Shown one piece after another: positions 1 to 9,547 of a stretch of DNA of 64,000 bases. A program made the position numbers and the translations under genes. The notes below the pieces were generated by a model. The model did no database searches. It was not told the DNA's origin and worked only from the letters and a program-made list of their open reading frames with translations. The stretch is from Larkinella knui (lineage in GTDB: Bacteria; Bacteroidota; Bacteroidia; Cytophagales; Spirosomataceae): positions 62,001 to 126,000 of the forward strand of contig NZ_RQJP01000007.1 in the NCBI RefSeq assembly GCF_003858645.1. Direction: 5' to 3'. Each line of letters starts with the position of its first letter. The first letter of the stretch is position 1.

Positions 1-557
1 ACCGTACCCCCGATGATCTGGACGTCGTAGTGAACCATGTCCCACTTCACGAGCGTACCGGCCGCATCCCAGCTGTTGGCCCAATAGGCTTTGTCGCCCT
101 GAATGGTGATGTGCTTTTTACGGGTTGCAAACTCGCGGTCGAACTCGGAGGCCGTTACTTCCAGTTGTTCGTTTTCCTTGAAACGCTTGGCCGTTTCTTT
201 CACAACGGCAAACGCCTGCGGCAGAATATCGAGCAAAACCACTTCCAGTTCCTTGTTCCGGTCGGCTTCGAGCTTATCGACCTGGTTGAAGATGCGTTGT
301 TTCACATCGACGTCCATGTCGGGCTGGTCCGTAACCTGCTGGTGAAGATCGGCGAGCTGGGTATCGATAGGCTGCAACCGCTGAGCGATGATTTGCTTCA
401 GCTCAGTGGTTACGTTCCGGAGTTCATCGTTGGATAAAGACTGTAATTTCTGAAACTCGGCATTTACCTTGTCGACATACGGGAGCAGGTCGCGCATGTC
501 CCGATCCGACTTGGTACCGAAGAGTTTCGTAATGCTCTTGGTTATGAGGTTAATCAT
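1..557 (-). CDS. secA: Preprotein translocase subunit SecA, N-terminal part (gene runs off the left edge)
   Basis: The minus-strand frame opens at ATG 557-555 with MINLITKSITKLFGTKSDRD and stays open to base 1, about 185 residues. The N-terminal helix with the 'LFGTKSDRD' stretch, the following 'LLPYVDKVNAEFQKLQSLSN' segment and the 'KWDMVHYDVQIIGG' end are typical of the start of SecA; the sequence stops just before the Walker A region. SecA is the cytoplasmic ATPase that drives proteins through SecYEG. The long charged insert between the first helix and the nucleotide-binding domain is usual for Bacteroidota SecA. The rest of the gene, including all catalytic motifs, lies outside the window, so the call rests on the N-terminus only. 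Confidence 0.88.
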   Translation of the reverse strand, partial: MINLITKSITKLFGTKSDRDMRDLLPYVDKVNAEFQKLQSLSNDELRNVTTELKQIIAQRLQPIDTQLADLHQQVTDQPDMDVDVKQRIFNQVDKLEADRNKELEVVLLDILPQAFAVVKETAKRFKENEQLEVTASEFDREFATRKKHITIQGDKAYWANSWDAAGTLVKWDMVHYDVQIIGGT

Positions 558-889
558 CTAAATGTCTATTAAATCGAATGTTTCAATAAAGTTCTGCAAA
601 ATTAGGGGTTTGCGCCATAGAATAGTAACAATTTCTGAATCAGTTTCATTGCGATGGGCCGGGAGATTTTGGAAAAGCGACCTGATTCGCGTATAAAGTA
701 GCTTAATAGACGCATAGACGGCTTTCACCGGGATCGGGAGCAATTCTGGAATTTGAGTTAATTTATTGTTATCATGCAAAAAAAAAGTGTGCGATTCCTT
801 AATAAATAAACGTGCGATTAAACTAAAAATAGACCGAATTTTGTAAAGCGCATTTCAAATTACGTAAACGGATTGAGGAAATTCAGGGT
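558..889. other. Intergenic region between divergent secA and the ECF sigma gene
   Basis: These 332 bases separate the divergently transcribed secA and sigma-factor genes and must hold both promoters. It is AT-rich with a run of about nine A at 778-786. A 73-codon open frame on the minus strand (558-779) has no recognisable product and is probably chance. I see no convincing TTTG/TAnnTTTG pair or RNA gene here. Confidence 0.5.
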
Positions 890-1474
890 ATGAACGCAAC
901 GTATAGCACCTGTTCTGACGAAGACATCCTGAAGTCGATCGGCGAAAACAACGACGAACTGGCGTTTGCCGAACTTTATAACCGGTATTTCCGGCTTTTA
1001 TTTAATTATACGTTCAGCAAGGTAAATGACCGGTTTGCCGCCCAGGAAATTGTACAGGAATTATTCGTTACCATCTGGCAGCAGCGTCACCGGAATGCGG
1101 TTCAGTGTGGCCGTTCCTATTTATTCTCCAGCACCAAAAACCTCATCATTTCGCATTACCGCAAAGAATATACCCGCCGGTTTCACTACAACCAGTGGGA
1201 AATCCAAACCGAGGATTCCATTGACCTGACGGACCAGCAACTCCTGACGTCCGATCTTCAGAACCGCTACGAAAAAGGCCTTCACCGCCTATCCCCCAAA
1301 TGCAAAGACGTCTTTCTGCTGAGCCGGAAAGGGCACTCCAACCGGGAAATTGCCCGGCAACTGGACATTTCGGAAAAGACAGTGGAGCAGCACATTACCA
1401 AGGCTTTACGGATTCTGAAGGATTACCTCAAAGAGCATTTTGCGTACGTTTTTCTGCTGATTTCGCTTTTCTAA
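890..1474 (+). CDS. ECF-type RNA polymerase sigma factor (Bacteroidetes FecI-like)
   Basis: A 194-residue sigma-70 family protein. Region 2 is visible around residues 25-65 ('FAELYNRYFRLLFNYTFSKV' then 'AAQEIVQELFVTIWQQR'), and region 4 around residues 130-180 with the helix-turn-helix 'SNREIARQLDISEKTVEQHI'. There is no region 1 or 3, as expected for an extracytoplasmic function factor. It is followed 52 bp later by a FecR-type anti-sigma gene and then by susC with an STN domain, the standard trans-envelope signalling arrangement. It probably drives transcription of the SusC/SusD locus when substrate occupies the transporter. ATG 890 is the natural start. The substrate cannot be read from this protein. 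Confidence 0.93.
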   Translation: MNATYSTCSDEDILKSIGENNDELAFAELYNRYFRLLFNYTFSKVNDRFAAQEIVQELFVTIWQQRHRNAVQCGRSYLFSSTKNLIISHYRKEYTRRFHYNQWEIQTEDSIDLTDQQLLTSDLQNRYEKGLHRLSPKCKDVFLLSRKGHSNREIARQLDISEKTVEQHITKALRILKDYLKEHFAYVFLLISLF

Positions 1475-1526
1475 CAATTTTTTTTCAAACCGACTAAGGG
1501 TTGTCATCCCGGCGTGCGACTTAGGA

Positions 1527-2564
1527 ATGGTAACCCGTTCCCAAGCTATGCCGCCATCGAATATACCTCCTCAATTACTGGAAAAATACCTCCGGAATCA
1601 GTGTACCGAGCAGGAAAAGGAACGGGTTGAGGCCTGGTATGCATCGCTTGACGGAAAACCGGATTACCTGGATTCTTTGCCGGAACCGGAGCAGCAGCAT
1701 TTACAGGATGAAACCTTCCTGATGATTCAAAGCCAGCTCGAACCCGACGAAAAACCGCTGGTTAAGACCTTTCCTTTGGCCTGGCTGGCCGGGTTGGCCG
1801 CATCCCTGCTTCTGGTGGTCGGGCTGTACAGCGTTTACCGGTATTCCGCAACCCGGCCGGCATCCGTTACGGCCAACGTTGAGAAAAAAGTCCTGGATAG
1901 TCGTGTTCATTTTGTAAACCATAAACCGCATCCGGTCAGGCATCAGCTTCCCGACGGCAGTTCGGTCTGGATGCACTCGGAAGCATCGATTAAATACCCG
2001 AAAGAATTCGACCGGGACAAACGGCTGGTGAGTTTTTCAGGAGAAGGTTTTTTTGACATTAAAAAAGATCAAACCCGCCCCTTCTCGATTCAAAGCGGGG
2101 AAATGCGGATTAAGGTGCTCGGAACCAGTTTCAACGTAAACGCCCCGGTTGCCCGGACGGTTTTCCGGATTTCGGTCGTAACCGGACGGGTTGAAGTACG
2201 GGCGCCAGACCGGCAGCAAAAGGAACAGCTCGTGGTTCTGAAACCCCAGCAGCAGGCGGTATTCGAAACCGAGTCCAAACGGCTTGTTTCTTCGACTATT
2301 CCAAGTCAGATCAAAAAAGAGATTTACGAGCCCGTGACAATCGTGTTTTCAAATACGCCGATCAATCAGGTAGTTAAGCGGCTGGAAAAACGGTTTAATG
2401 TTCAGATTAAGCTGGCTAATCCTAAAATTGGCTCCTGCCTTTTCAATGCCGACTTTGAAAAACAACCGTTGCCGTTAATCATGGAAATGCTTTGCACGGC
2501 GCTGGATGCGACGTATACGATGTCCGGGAAAGTCATTGTCATGGATGGCCTGCCCTGCGAATAG
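1527..2564 (+). CDS. FecR family anti-sigma factor
   Basis: A 345-residue inner-membrane protein. The N-terminal cytoplasmic part (about residues 1-82) would bind the sigma factor, a single hydrophobic helix spans about 83-104 ('LAWLAGLAASLLLVVGLYSV'), and the periplasmic FecR domain follows ('LPDGSSVWMHSEASIKYP' and 'VLGTSFNV' motifs). The C-terminus ('TPINQVVKRLEKRFNVQIKL') matches the DUF4974 domain that contacts the STN domain of the transporter. It sits between the sigma gene and susC. Start 1527 is used; the second Met at 1548 is equally plausible. It should hold the sigma factor inactive or activate it depending on the SusC signal. Confidence 0.92.
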   Translation: MVTRSQAMPPSNIPPQLLEKYLRNQCTEQEKERVEAWYASLDGKPDYLDSLPEPEQQHLQDETFLMIQSQLEPDEKPLVKTFPLAWLAGLAASLLLVVGLYSVYRYSATRPASVTANVEKKVLDSRVHFVNHKPHPVRHQLPDGSSVWMHSEASIKYPKEFDRDKRLVSFSGEGFFDIKKDQTRPFSIQSGEMRIKVLGTSFNVNAPVARTVFRISVVTGRVEVRAPDRQQKEQLVVLKPQQQAVFETESKRLVSSTIPSQIKKEIYEPVTIVFSNTPINQVVKRLEKRFNVQIKLANPKIGSCLFNADFEKQPLPLIMEMLCTALDATYTMSGKVIVMDGLPCE

Positions 2565-2794
2565 TGGCCACGCTGCTGACGGGACCGTTGCCCGATTGCG
2601 CCTAAACCCGAAAATCACAACCAATTGAACCTTAACCCTTTTTTATGAAACACCACTACCCGAATCCTCCATAAACCAAAAAACCGGGAGTGTACCACCA
2701 CCCCCGGCTCAAACTTGCCATCCCTTTTCTGTTTCGTACCACCGAAACAGGGGATGATTTATCCAACAGGGCTAACCATCAGACAATCAAAATT
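2565..2794 (+). promoter_or_regulatory. susC leader region with an in-frame mini-ORF
   Basis: The 230 bases between fecR and the chosen susC start contain ATG 2645, which opens a nine-codon frame (MKHHYPNPP) ending at TAA 2672-2674. This mini-ORF is in the same reading frame as susC, and that frame is open again from GTG 2690 onward. It could be a translated leader peptide, or an ancestral longer 5' end interrupted by a stop. The locus is presumably transcribed from an ECF promoter here, whose consensus I cannot assign. Confidence 0.35.
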
Positions 2795-5700
2795 ATGCAA
2801 AATTCAATCCTAAACCAGTCGGTTGACTGGCGAAAAATTATGCGTATCGGTTTACTTCAATGGATACTTGCCGTTTTACTGGCGGGCATCGGCTACGCAA
2901 AGGAAATTTCGGCACAGTCGATCCTGAGTAAGGATATGACGCTTCAGCTGAACAACGTTACGCTCAAGGAAGCACTGGACCGGATTCAGGAAAAAGCCAA
3001 TACGAAGTTTGTTTACAGCAGCCGGGTTTCTCTGAAAGAACCGGTATCGATCGATGTAAAAAATCAAAAACTCTCCCGCGTTCTGGACCAGTTGCTCGTG
3101 CCGAGAGGCATTACCTACAAGGTCATCAACGAACAGATTGTGCTGGCCCGGGAAAAAACCGGTAAACTGGAAACCGCCCTGCCCGCCCTGGAAGAAAAAG
3201 TTCAGGAATACATCGCCCGTCAGGAACTGCGGCTGAAAGGAACGGTAACGTCGTCCGATGGCCAGGGCGCGCTCGCCGGGGTGAGTGTGGTTCTGAAAGG
3301 GACGACCCGCGGAGCCACCACGGACGGAAAGGGAAACTTCGAGCTGTCGGTGCCCGGTGCTGCGTCGGTTCTGGTTTTTAGCTTCGTTGGGTATGTCTCT
3401 CAGGAAGTTACGGTTGGAAACCGGTCGGTTGTCAACGTTACGCTGGAGGTCGATAATAAAACCCTGGAAGAGTTTGTGGTGGTGGGCTACGGAACCCAGA
3501 AAAAAGTGAACCTGACCGGGGCGGTATCGCAGGTACAGGCGAAGGACCTGGAAAACCGGCCGTTAAACAACATGTCGCAGATTCTTCAGGGCATGGTTCC
3601 GAACCTGAACATTACCTTCAACACCGGGCAGCCGGGGCAGGGCGGAAACCTGAACGTTCGCGGAGAAACTTCCATCAACGGGGGCGGTCCGCTGGTGCTG
3701 GTCGATGGCGTTCCCGGCGATATCAACCGCATCAATCCGAATGATGTCGAGTCGGTATCGGTTTTGAAAGATGCCGCGGCTTCGGCCATTTATGGCGCCC
3801 GGGGTGCTTTTGGGGTCATTCTGGTGACAACCAAAACCGCCAAGAACGGAAAAACCAGTATCGCCTACAGCAACAACTTCGGCTGGTCGAAACCCACCGT
3901 CAGCACCGACTTCCTGACCAACGGCTACGAGTACGTCAGGATGAATGACGAAGCGTTTACGCGGGCTACGGGAAACAGCTACACCCGGTATTCGGAAGAA
4001 GATTACAAGGAGCTGGAAGCGCGTCGCTACGATAAAACCGAAAACCCGGCCCGGCCCTGGACGGTCGTCAAAAACGTCAACGGCAAGGATATTTACAATT
4101 ATTACGGGAATTATGACTGGTGGAATACGCTCTTCAACATGACGCAGCCTTCCCGGCAGCACAACCTGAATCTGTCCGGCGGAACCGACAAGATCAATTA
4201 TTACCTGTCGGGGTCGATGTATGAGAAGGAGGGAATCATGAAAATCAATACCGATAAATTCACCTCCTACACCCTTCGCAGCAAAATCAACGCCCAGCTG
4301 ACGCCCTGGCTCAAAGTGAGCAATAACACGCAGTATTTCGATTCCAAATACAAATATCCGGGTCTGGAAGGCGGTGCCAACGCGAACTTTGTGGCCGTTA
4401 CGGTACACGCTTTACCGGCGTATGCACCCCGCAATCCGGACGGTACGGCGACGTATAACACGTTGAAAAACAACTATTCCATTGGCGACGGGCTCTTTGC
4501 GAACCTGCTGAAAGGCGTTGCGGGCGGTGAAAAAAAGGTTCATGAACTGACCACGATCAACTCGATCACCATCGATTTTACCAAAACCTGGAATCTGGTT
4601 GCGAATCACACCTATTCGTTTTACATCGCCGACGACTGGTACCGGTCCGCCGTGGCGCAGTACTCGATTCAGCCCGGTATTCTGACCACCGTTCCGAATT
4701 ACAACACGGATCAATACCGGCAAACCATGTGGTTCGACCCGTTGAATGCCACGAACGTCTATTCGTCTTACAATCACACCTTCGGAAAGCATTATTTTGC
4801 CGCGACGGCGGGGCTGAACTACGAATCCAGAAAGCACCGGCGGTTGTTTGGTGCCCGGAAAAACCTGCTTTCAGAAAACCTCAACGACCTAAACCTCGGA
4901 ACCGGCGAGCAGTTGTCGGGCGGTGATTCCTTCCAGTATGCCTTGTTCGGCGCGTTCTTCCGCATGAATTACGACTATGCCGGTAAATACCTGCTGGAAG
5001 TCAACGGGCGGTATGACGGAACGTCGCGGTTTGGGGAAGGCAGCCGCTATGGTTTCTTTCCATCGGTATCGGCGGGCTGGCGGATCAGTGAAGAAAAGTT
5101 CTTTGAGCCGATTCGCAATGTAGTAAACAGCCTGAAAATCAGGGCGTCGTACGGAACGTTGGGGAACCAGTCACCCAACAACAACCAGGTGCCGTACAAC
5201 ACCAACTCGGCCAGTTATTACCCCTATGTGCCCATTATGCCGACGGCCCAGTCGGCCTGGATCGCCAATGGCCAGAAGCTTTCGTATGTGAATAGTCCGA
5301 ACCCGATTTCGCCGAACCTGACCTGGGAAAAAGCCACCACGTCGAACCTGGGCGTGGATGCGGATTTGTTGAAAAACCGCCTGAATTTTTCTTTTGACGC
5401 CTACATCCGCAACACCACGGACATGCTGGTGCCGGGCCAGGTGCTTCCGGCGGTTTACGGCGCGGGTGTTCCGACGCAGAATGCCGGGGATCTGCAAACC
5501 AAAGGGTTTGAGTTGGCCATCGCCTGGCGCGATCAGGTAAAAGTGGCCGGTAAGCCTTTCTCGTACAATGCTTCGTTCATTCTTTCCGATTCAAAATCAG
5601 TCATTACCAAATACGACAATCCGAACAAAATTCTGTCGAGCCGCTTCGTGGGCCAGGTTATTGGCGACATCTGGGGGTATTCGATTGACGGCTACTTCCA

Positions 5701-6412
5701 GACTAACGAAGAAGCTCAGGCCTACAAAGTCGATCAGACGCTGGTCAACAAGCAACGGCTGAGCGCGCCCGGCGACTGGAGTAAATTGCAGGCGGGTGAT
5801 CTGAAATTTGTTGATCTGGACGGCAACGGAAAAATCGATCAGGGTGCCAACACGCTGTCGGATCACGGCGATTTGAAAGTGGTTGGAAACGACCGGGCGC
5901 GTTACCGCTACGGGATCAACCTCGGCGCTTCCTGGAACGGTCTTGATTTCTCGATGCTGACGCAGGGTATTCTTCGCAGAAACTGGTATCCGGGCAACAA
6001 CGCGGATAAATTCTGGGGACCGTATTCCCGGCCGTATTACTCGTTCATTCCGGAAAATTTTGAGGATGATGTCTGGACGCCAACCAATACCGATGCGTAT
6101 TTCCCGGTTTTGCGCGGCTATACCGCCCTGAACGATGGCGGAGACCTGCGGTCGCCCAACGACCGTTACATTCAGAATGCGGGGTATCTGCGGTTGAAAA
6201 ACGTGGTGATCGGGTACACGTTCCCGGAAAAATTCACCAAAAAAATCCGCATTCCGAGAGCCCGCATTTACGTGAGTGGCGAAAACCTACTGACCTATAC
6301 GCCCCTGAGAACCAAGTATATCGATCCGGAGCAACTGGACGGCGATGGCACCAACGGACGCACGTATCCCATGTCCAAAACGATTTCTGCCGGCCTAAAC
6401 GTCACGTTCTAA
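2795..6412 (+). CDS. SusC/RagA family TonB-linked outer membrane transporter with STN domain
   Basis: An outer-membrane beta-barrel importer energised by TonB, partner of the SusD protein downstream. Counting from ATG 2795 (1205 residues): N-terminal charged region and signal peptide ending near 'ISAQS' (about 41), STN domain about 49-118, carboxypeptidase-regulatory-like beta-sandwich about 147-220, TonB-box-like 'EEFVVVGYG' about 225-233, plug domain ('NMSQILQGMVPNLNI', 'VLVDGVPGD', 'SVLKDAAASAIYGARGAFGV'), then the barrel ending in 'SAGLNVTF'. The frame is open from GTG 2690, but 2795 is a better start because it puts the signal peptide near the N-terminus. The STN domain links it to the FecR/sigma pair upstream. 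Substrate is unknown; see the neighbouring phosphatase genes. Confidence 0.93.
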   Translation: MQNSILNQSVDWRKIMRIGLLQWILAVLLAGIGYAKEISAQSILSKDMTLQLNNVTLKEALDRIQEKANTKFVYSSRVSLKEPVSIDVKNQKLSRVLDQLLVPRGITYKVINEQIVLAREKTGKLETALPALEEKVQEYIARQELRLKGTVTSSDGQGALAGVSVVLKGTTRGATTDGKGNFELSVPGAASVLVFSFVGYVSQEVTVGNRSVVNVTLEVDNKTLEEFVVVGYGTQKKVNLTGAVSQVQAKDLENRPLNNMSQILQGMVPNLNITFNTGQPGQGGNLNVRGETSINGGGPLVLVDGVPGDINRINPNDVESVSVLKDAAASAIYGARGAFGVILVTTKTAKNGKTSIAYSNNFGWSKPTVSTDFLTNGYEYVRMNDEAFTRATGNSYTRYSEEDYKELEARRYDKTENPARPWTVVKNVNGKDIYNYYGNYDWWNTLFNMTQPSRQHNLNLSGGTDKINYYLSGSMYEKEGIMKINTDKFTSYTLRSKINAQLTPWLKVSNNTQYFDSKYKYPGLEGGANANFVAVTVHALPAYAPRNPDGTATYNTLKNNYSIGDGLFANLLKGVAGGEKKVHELTTINSITIDFTKTWNLVANHTYSFYIADDWYRSAVAQYSIQPGILTTVPNYNTDQYRQTMWFDPLNATNVYSSYNHTFGKHYFAATAGLNYESRKHRRLFGARKNLLSENLNDLNLGTGEQLSGGDSFQYALFGAFFRMNYDYAGKYLLEVNGRYDGTSRFGEGSRYGFFPSVSAGWRISEEKFFEPIRNVVNSLKIRASYGTLGNQSPNNNQVPYNTNSASYYPYVPIMPTAQSAWIANGQKLSYVNSPNPISPNLTWEKATTSNLGVDADLLKNRLNFSFDAYIRNTTDMLVPGQVLPAVYGAGVPTQNAGDLQTKGFELAIAWRDQVKVAGKPFSYNASFILSDSKSVITKYDNPNKILSSRFVGQVIGDIWGYSIDGYFQTNEEAQAYKVDQTLVNKQRLSAPGDWSKLQAGDLKFVDLDGNGKIDQGANTLSDHGDLKVVGNDRARYRYGINLGASWNGLDFSMLTQGILRRNWYPGNNADKFWGPYSRPYYSFIPENFEDDVWTPTNTDAYFPVLRGYTALNDGGDLRSPNDRYIQNAGYLRLKNVVIGYTFPEKFTKKIRIPRARIYVSGENLLTYTPLRTKYIDPEQLDGDGTNGRTYPMSKTISAGLNVTF

Positions 6413-6436
6413 AATCGATTCTAATCCGAAATTGAG

Positions 6437-8167
6437 ATGAAAAAAATCATAAGTTTCCTGGCCATCGCTTTCGGCTTGACGGCCTGCGATCTGGACCTGT
6501 TGCCCGAGGATGCCATTTCTCCGGAAACCTTTTTCAATACCGAAAATGACCTGTTGCTGTATACAAATTCATTTTACAACGCGCTCCCTTCGGCCGAAGA
6601 CGTCTACAACGAGGATGTGGACAATGTGGTGAAAAACAGCCTGCGCGACGAGTTGCAGGGAACCCGCGTCGTACCGACCAGCGGAGGGGGCTGGAGCTGG
6701 GGGAGTTTGCGGAACATCAATTATTTCCTGGCCAATTCGGGCAAATGTCCGGATAAAAAAGCCGTAGCGAAATACAACGGCCTGGCTCGTTTTTTCCGGG
6801 CGTATTTTTACGTCGGAATGGTCAAACGGTTTGGCGATGTGCCCTGGTATTCGCACACCATCGAAGTGACGGATCAGGACATGCTGACGAAGGCGCGCGA
6901 CCCCCGGGCGATGGTGATGGACTCCGTAATGGCCGATCTCAACTACGCCATTGCCAACCTCGACGCTTCCCGTCAGGTCAATACCGTTACCAAATGGACG
7001 GCGCTGGCCCTGAAATCCCGCACCGCTTTGTATGAAGGAACTTTCCGGAAATACCACAAAGAATTCAGCCTGCCCAACGCCGATAAGTTTCTGGATGAGT
7101 GCATTTCGGCTTCGGAGGATTTGATGAAAAACAGCGGTTATACGATTTATAAAGCCACGCCTTCGACGGCGTATATGAAACTGTTTTCGTCGGACAACGC
7201 GATTCCCGACGAGGTGATTCTGGCCCGCGATTTCAGCGACGAATTGCAGGTGTATCACAACCTGAACTATTACACGATGACGGCTTCGTACGGCAAACCG
7301 GGTCTGGAAAAGAAGCTGGTTAACAGCTACTTAATGGCCGACGGAACGCGGTTTACGGATATCAAAGGCTACGAAACGATGCAGTTTTATGAGGAGGTTC
7401 AAAACCGCGATCCCCGTTTGTCGCAGACCATCCGCACGCCGGGCTATACCCGTATTGGCGAAACCACTCCGCTGGTGCCGGAATTCGGCGCCACCGTCAC
7501 CGGCTACCAACTGATCAAGTTCGTGTCGGCCCCAAAATGGGATACGTTCAGCAAGGATATTACCGACATGCCCATTTTCCGGTATGCCGAAGTGCTGCTG
7601 AATTTTGCCGAAGCCAAAGCCGAGCGCGGCACCTTGACGCAGGCCGACCTTGACGCTTCCATCAAACCGATCCGCGACCGGGTTGGTATGCCCACCATCA
7701 ACCTGGCGACGGCCAACGCCCAGCCCGATCCGTATCAGGCGCAGCAATACACGCAGTTGAGCGGACCCAATACCGGCGTTATTCTGGAAATCCGTCGGGA
7801 ACGGCGCGTCGAACTGGTGATGGAGAACTACTTCCGCTGGGATGATCTCATTCGCTGGAAAGAAGGCCAGTTGCTGACCAAAACCTTCAAAGGCATGTAT
7901 TTGCCGGGTCCGGGCAATTACGATCTGGATAAAAACGGGAAAGTCGATCTGGTAATTTACGAAGGCACGAAACCGACGGTTCCGGGGGCGCAATTGCTGA
8001 AACTGGGCAGCGAAATCCTGCTCGAAAATGGCAGCAAAGGCGGTAATATTGTCGTCAACGGCCACATTACCAAGAAGTTCAACGAAGCCCGTGATTATCT
8101 GTATCCGATTCCGAAGCAGGAACGGCTTTTGAATACGAATTTGACCCAGAACCCGAACTGGGAGTAA
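6437..8167 (+). CDS. SusD/RagB family nutrient-binding outer membrane lipoprotein
   Basis: A 576-residue lipoprotein beginning 25 bp after susC. The signal peptide ends in the lipobox 'GLTAC' with acylated Cys17. Typical SusD features follow: 'AISPETFFNTENDLLLYTN', 'LARFFRAYFYVGMVKRFGDV', 'KWTALALKSRTALYEGTFRK' (tetratricopeptide-like helices), and the C-terminal 'EIRRERRVELVMENYFRWDD' and 'YLYPIPKQERLLNTNLTQNP' signatures. It forms the lid of the SusC barrel at the cell surface and captures the ligand. It must be co-transcribed with susC. Confidence 0.95.
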   Translation: MKKIISFLAIAFGLTACDLDLLPEDAISPETFFNTENDLLLYTNSFYNALPSAEDVYNEDVDNVVKNSLRDELQGTRVVPTSGGGWSWGSLRNINYFLANSGKCPDKKAVAKYNGLARFFRAYFYVGMVKRFGDVPWYSHTIEVTDQDMLTKARDPRAMVMDSVMADLNYAIANLDASRQVNTVTKWTALALKSRTALYEGTFRKYHKEFSLPNADKFLDECISASEDLMKNSGYTIYKATPSTAYMKLFSSDNAIPDEVILARDFSDELQVYHNLNYYTMTASYGKPGLEKKLVNSYLMADGTRFTDIKGYETMQFYEEVQNRDPRLSQTIRTPGYTRIGETTPLVPEFGATVTGYQLIKFVSAPKWDTFSKDITDMPIFRYAEVLLNFAEAKAERGTLTQADLDASIKPIRDRVGMPTINLATANAQPDPYQAQQYTQLSGPNTGVILEIRRERRVELVMENYFRWDDLIRWKEGQLLTKTFKGMYLPGPGNYDLDKNGKVDLVIYEGTKPTVPGAQLLKLGSEILLENGSKGGNIVVNGHITKKFNEARDYLYPIPKQERLLNTNLTQNPNWE

Positions 8168-8172
8168 AAAAT

Positions 8173-8273
8173 TTGATGGGAACGCGGCCGGGTCGCCGTT
8201 GCGATTGAACAGATTAATACAGATTTTTATCCATTTTTATCTGTCCAACCCGTTCAATCCGCGTTCCCATCAA
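8173..8273. repeat. Dispersed inverted-repeat element, copy 1 (GGAAC-ended)
   Basis: Perfect 15-bp outer arms lie at 8173-8187 (TTGATGGGAACGCGG) and 8259-8273. Inner pairs GATTGAAC 8203-8210 / GTTCAATC 8252-8259 and ACAGAT/ATCTGT follow. The layout and wording resemble the element at 24845-24925, suggesting one repeat family. It sits directly after susD and could also cap the susCD transcript, although no U-tract follows. Confidence 0.7.
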
Positions 8274-8290
8274 GCCATCTTTCTACAAAC

Positions 8291-9508
8291 ATGCTCACAG
8301 ACCGACGATCGTTTCTTGAAAAAATGTCGCAAATCGGGGCGCTTAGCCTGCTTCCCGTTTCGGCAACCCTGGCTGCTTCTGCAACGGCGGAGGAGAAAAA
8401 CCGCTTCATTGCCGGGCCTTATCTGCAAAACATCGGCACCAGCGAAGTGACCATCATGTGGATTTCGCACAAAAACTCGTTCAGCTGGGTGGAATACGGC
8501 GCCGGAACCTACACCAGCAAGCGGGAATTTGGCTACAGCAACGGTCTGATCGAAGCCAATAACCGCATCAATAAAATTACGCTGACCGATCTGAAACCGG
8601 GTACGGAGCATAAATACAAGATCGTTTCCACCGAAATTCTGGGCTACAAAGGCTCGAAAGTAGAGTTTGGCGAAACCATCAGCAGTCCGCTGTACGGCTT
8701 TAAAACCCCGGCGGAGAACGAGGAAGAATTCAAAATGGTGGTGTTCAACGACATCCACGACCGGCCGCAGATCATCCCGCAACTGCTGTATCGTCACGGC
8801 TATACCGGCAATAAACGGGATTATGATTTTGTCGTTTTTAACGGCGACTGCTTCGATTGGGTGACGGAAGAAAGCCAGCTGGTCGATCACCTGATTAAAC
8901 CGTCCGTTGACATTTTTGCCGCCGAAATGCCTTTCATTCTAACGCAGGGCAATCACGAATGCCGGGGTAGTTTTTCACGCCATATTTCCAGCTACTTCGC
9001 CTATCCCGAAGGGAAATACTATTATGCGTTCACCCGCGGACCGGTGCGGTTTGTGGTGCTGGATTCGGGTGAAGACAAAACCGATGACAGCGTGGAGTAC
9101 GGCGGCTTGTCGGCCTTCGACCGGTATCGGGAAACCCAGAAAAAGTGGCTGGAGAAAGAAATTGAAAGCGCCGATTTCAAAAAAGCGCCCTTCCGGATTG
9201 TGCTGATTCATATTTCACCATATCATTCCGGCGACTGGCACGGCCCGACGCATTGCCGTGAAATGTTCGGGGCGTTGTTGAACAAAGCAAAAATCGATCT
9301 TCAGCTTTCGGGCCATACCCACCGCTACGGCACGCATGACCCCGATTCGTTGCATAATTATCCCATCGTGATCGGCGGAGGGCCGCTGGAAGGAAACAGG
9401 ACGTTGATCAAGTTGCACGCGACCAGTAAATCGCTGGATCTGAAAATGATTCGGGACGACGGCGAAGTTGTCGGCAAATATACCCTTCCGAAAAAGGCGC
9501 GCACCTGA
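8291..9508 (+). CDS. Tat-exported metallophosphoesterase with N-terminal purple-acid-phosphatase-like domain
   Basis: A 405-residue exported enzyme. The N-terminus carries a twin-arginine signal ('TDRRSFLEKM'), suggesting that it is folded with metals before export. A fibronectin-like domain as in purple acid phosphatases spans about 38-140 ('AGPYLQNIGTSEVTIMWIS'). The calcineurin-type catalytic domain follows: 'NDIHD' (D154, H156), 'NGDCFD' (D186, D189), 'GNHE' (N221-E223), 'LIHISPYH' and 'SGHTHRYG'. It would hydrolyse phosphomono- or diesters in the periplasm. It follows susD by 123 bp and is probably a functional part of that locus. The exact substrate is not visible. Confidence 0.88.
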   Translation: MLTDRRSFLEKMSQIGALSLLPVSATLAASATAEEKNRFIAGPYLQNIGTSEVTIMWISHKNSFSWVEYGAGTYTSKREFGYSNGLIEANNRINKITLTDLKPGTEHKYKIVSTEILGYKGSKVEFGETISSPLYGFKTPAENEEEFKMVVFNDIHDRPQIIPQLLYRHGYTGNKRDYDFVVFNGDCFDWVTEESQLVDHLIKPSVDIFAAEMPFILTQGNHECRGSFSRHISSYFAYPEGKYYYAFTRGPVRFVVLDSGEDKTDDSVEYGGLSAFDRYRETQKKWLEKEIESADFKKAPFRIVLIHISPYHSGDWHGPTHCREMFGALLNKAKIDLQLSGHTHRYGTHDPDSLHNYPIVIGGGPLEGNRTLIKLHATSKSLDLKMIRDDGEVVGKYTLPKKART

Positions 9509-9547
9509 CAGGTGAATCAAGACTGGGTAACGTGTCAAATAAAGGCC

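Noticed and set aside
558-779. Open frame of 73 codons on the minus strand between secA and the sigma gene
   Set aside because: No recognisable motifs, compositionally like non-coding DNA, and it runs straight into the secA start; probably chance.
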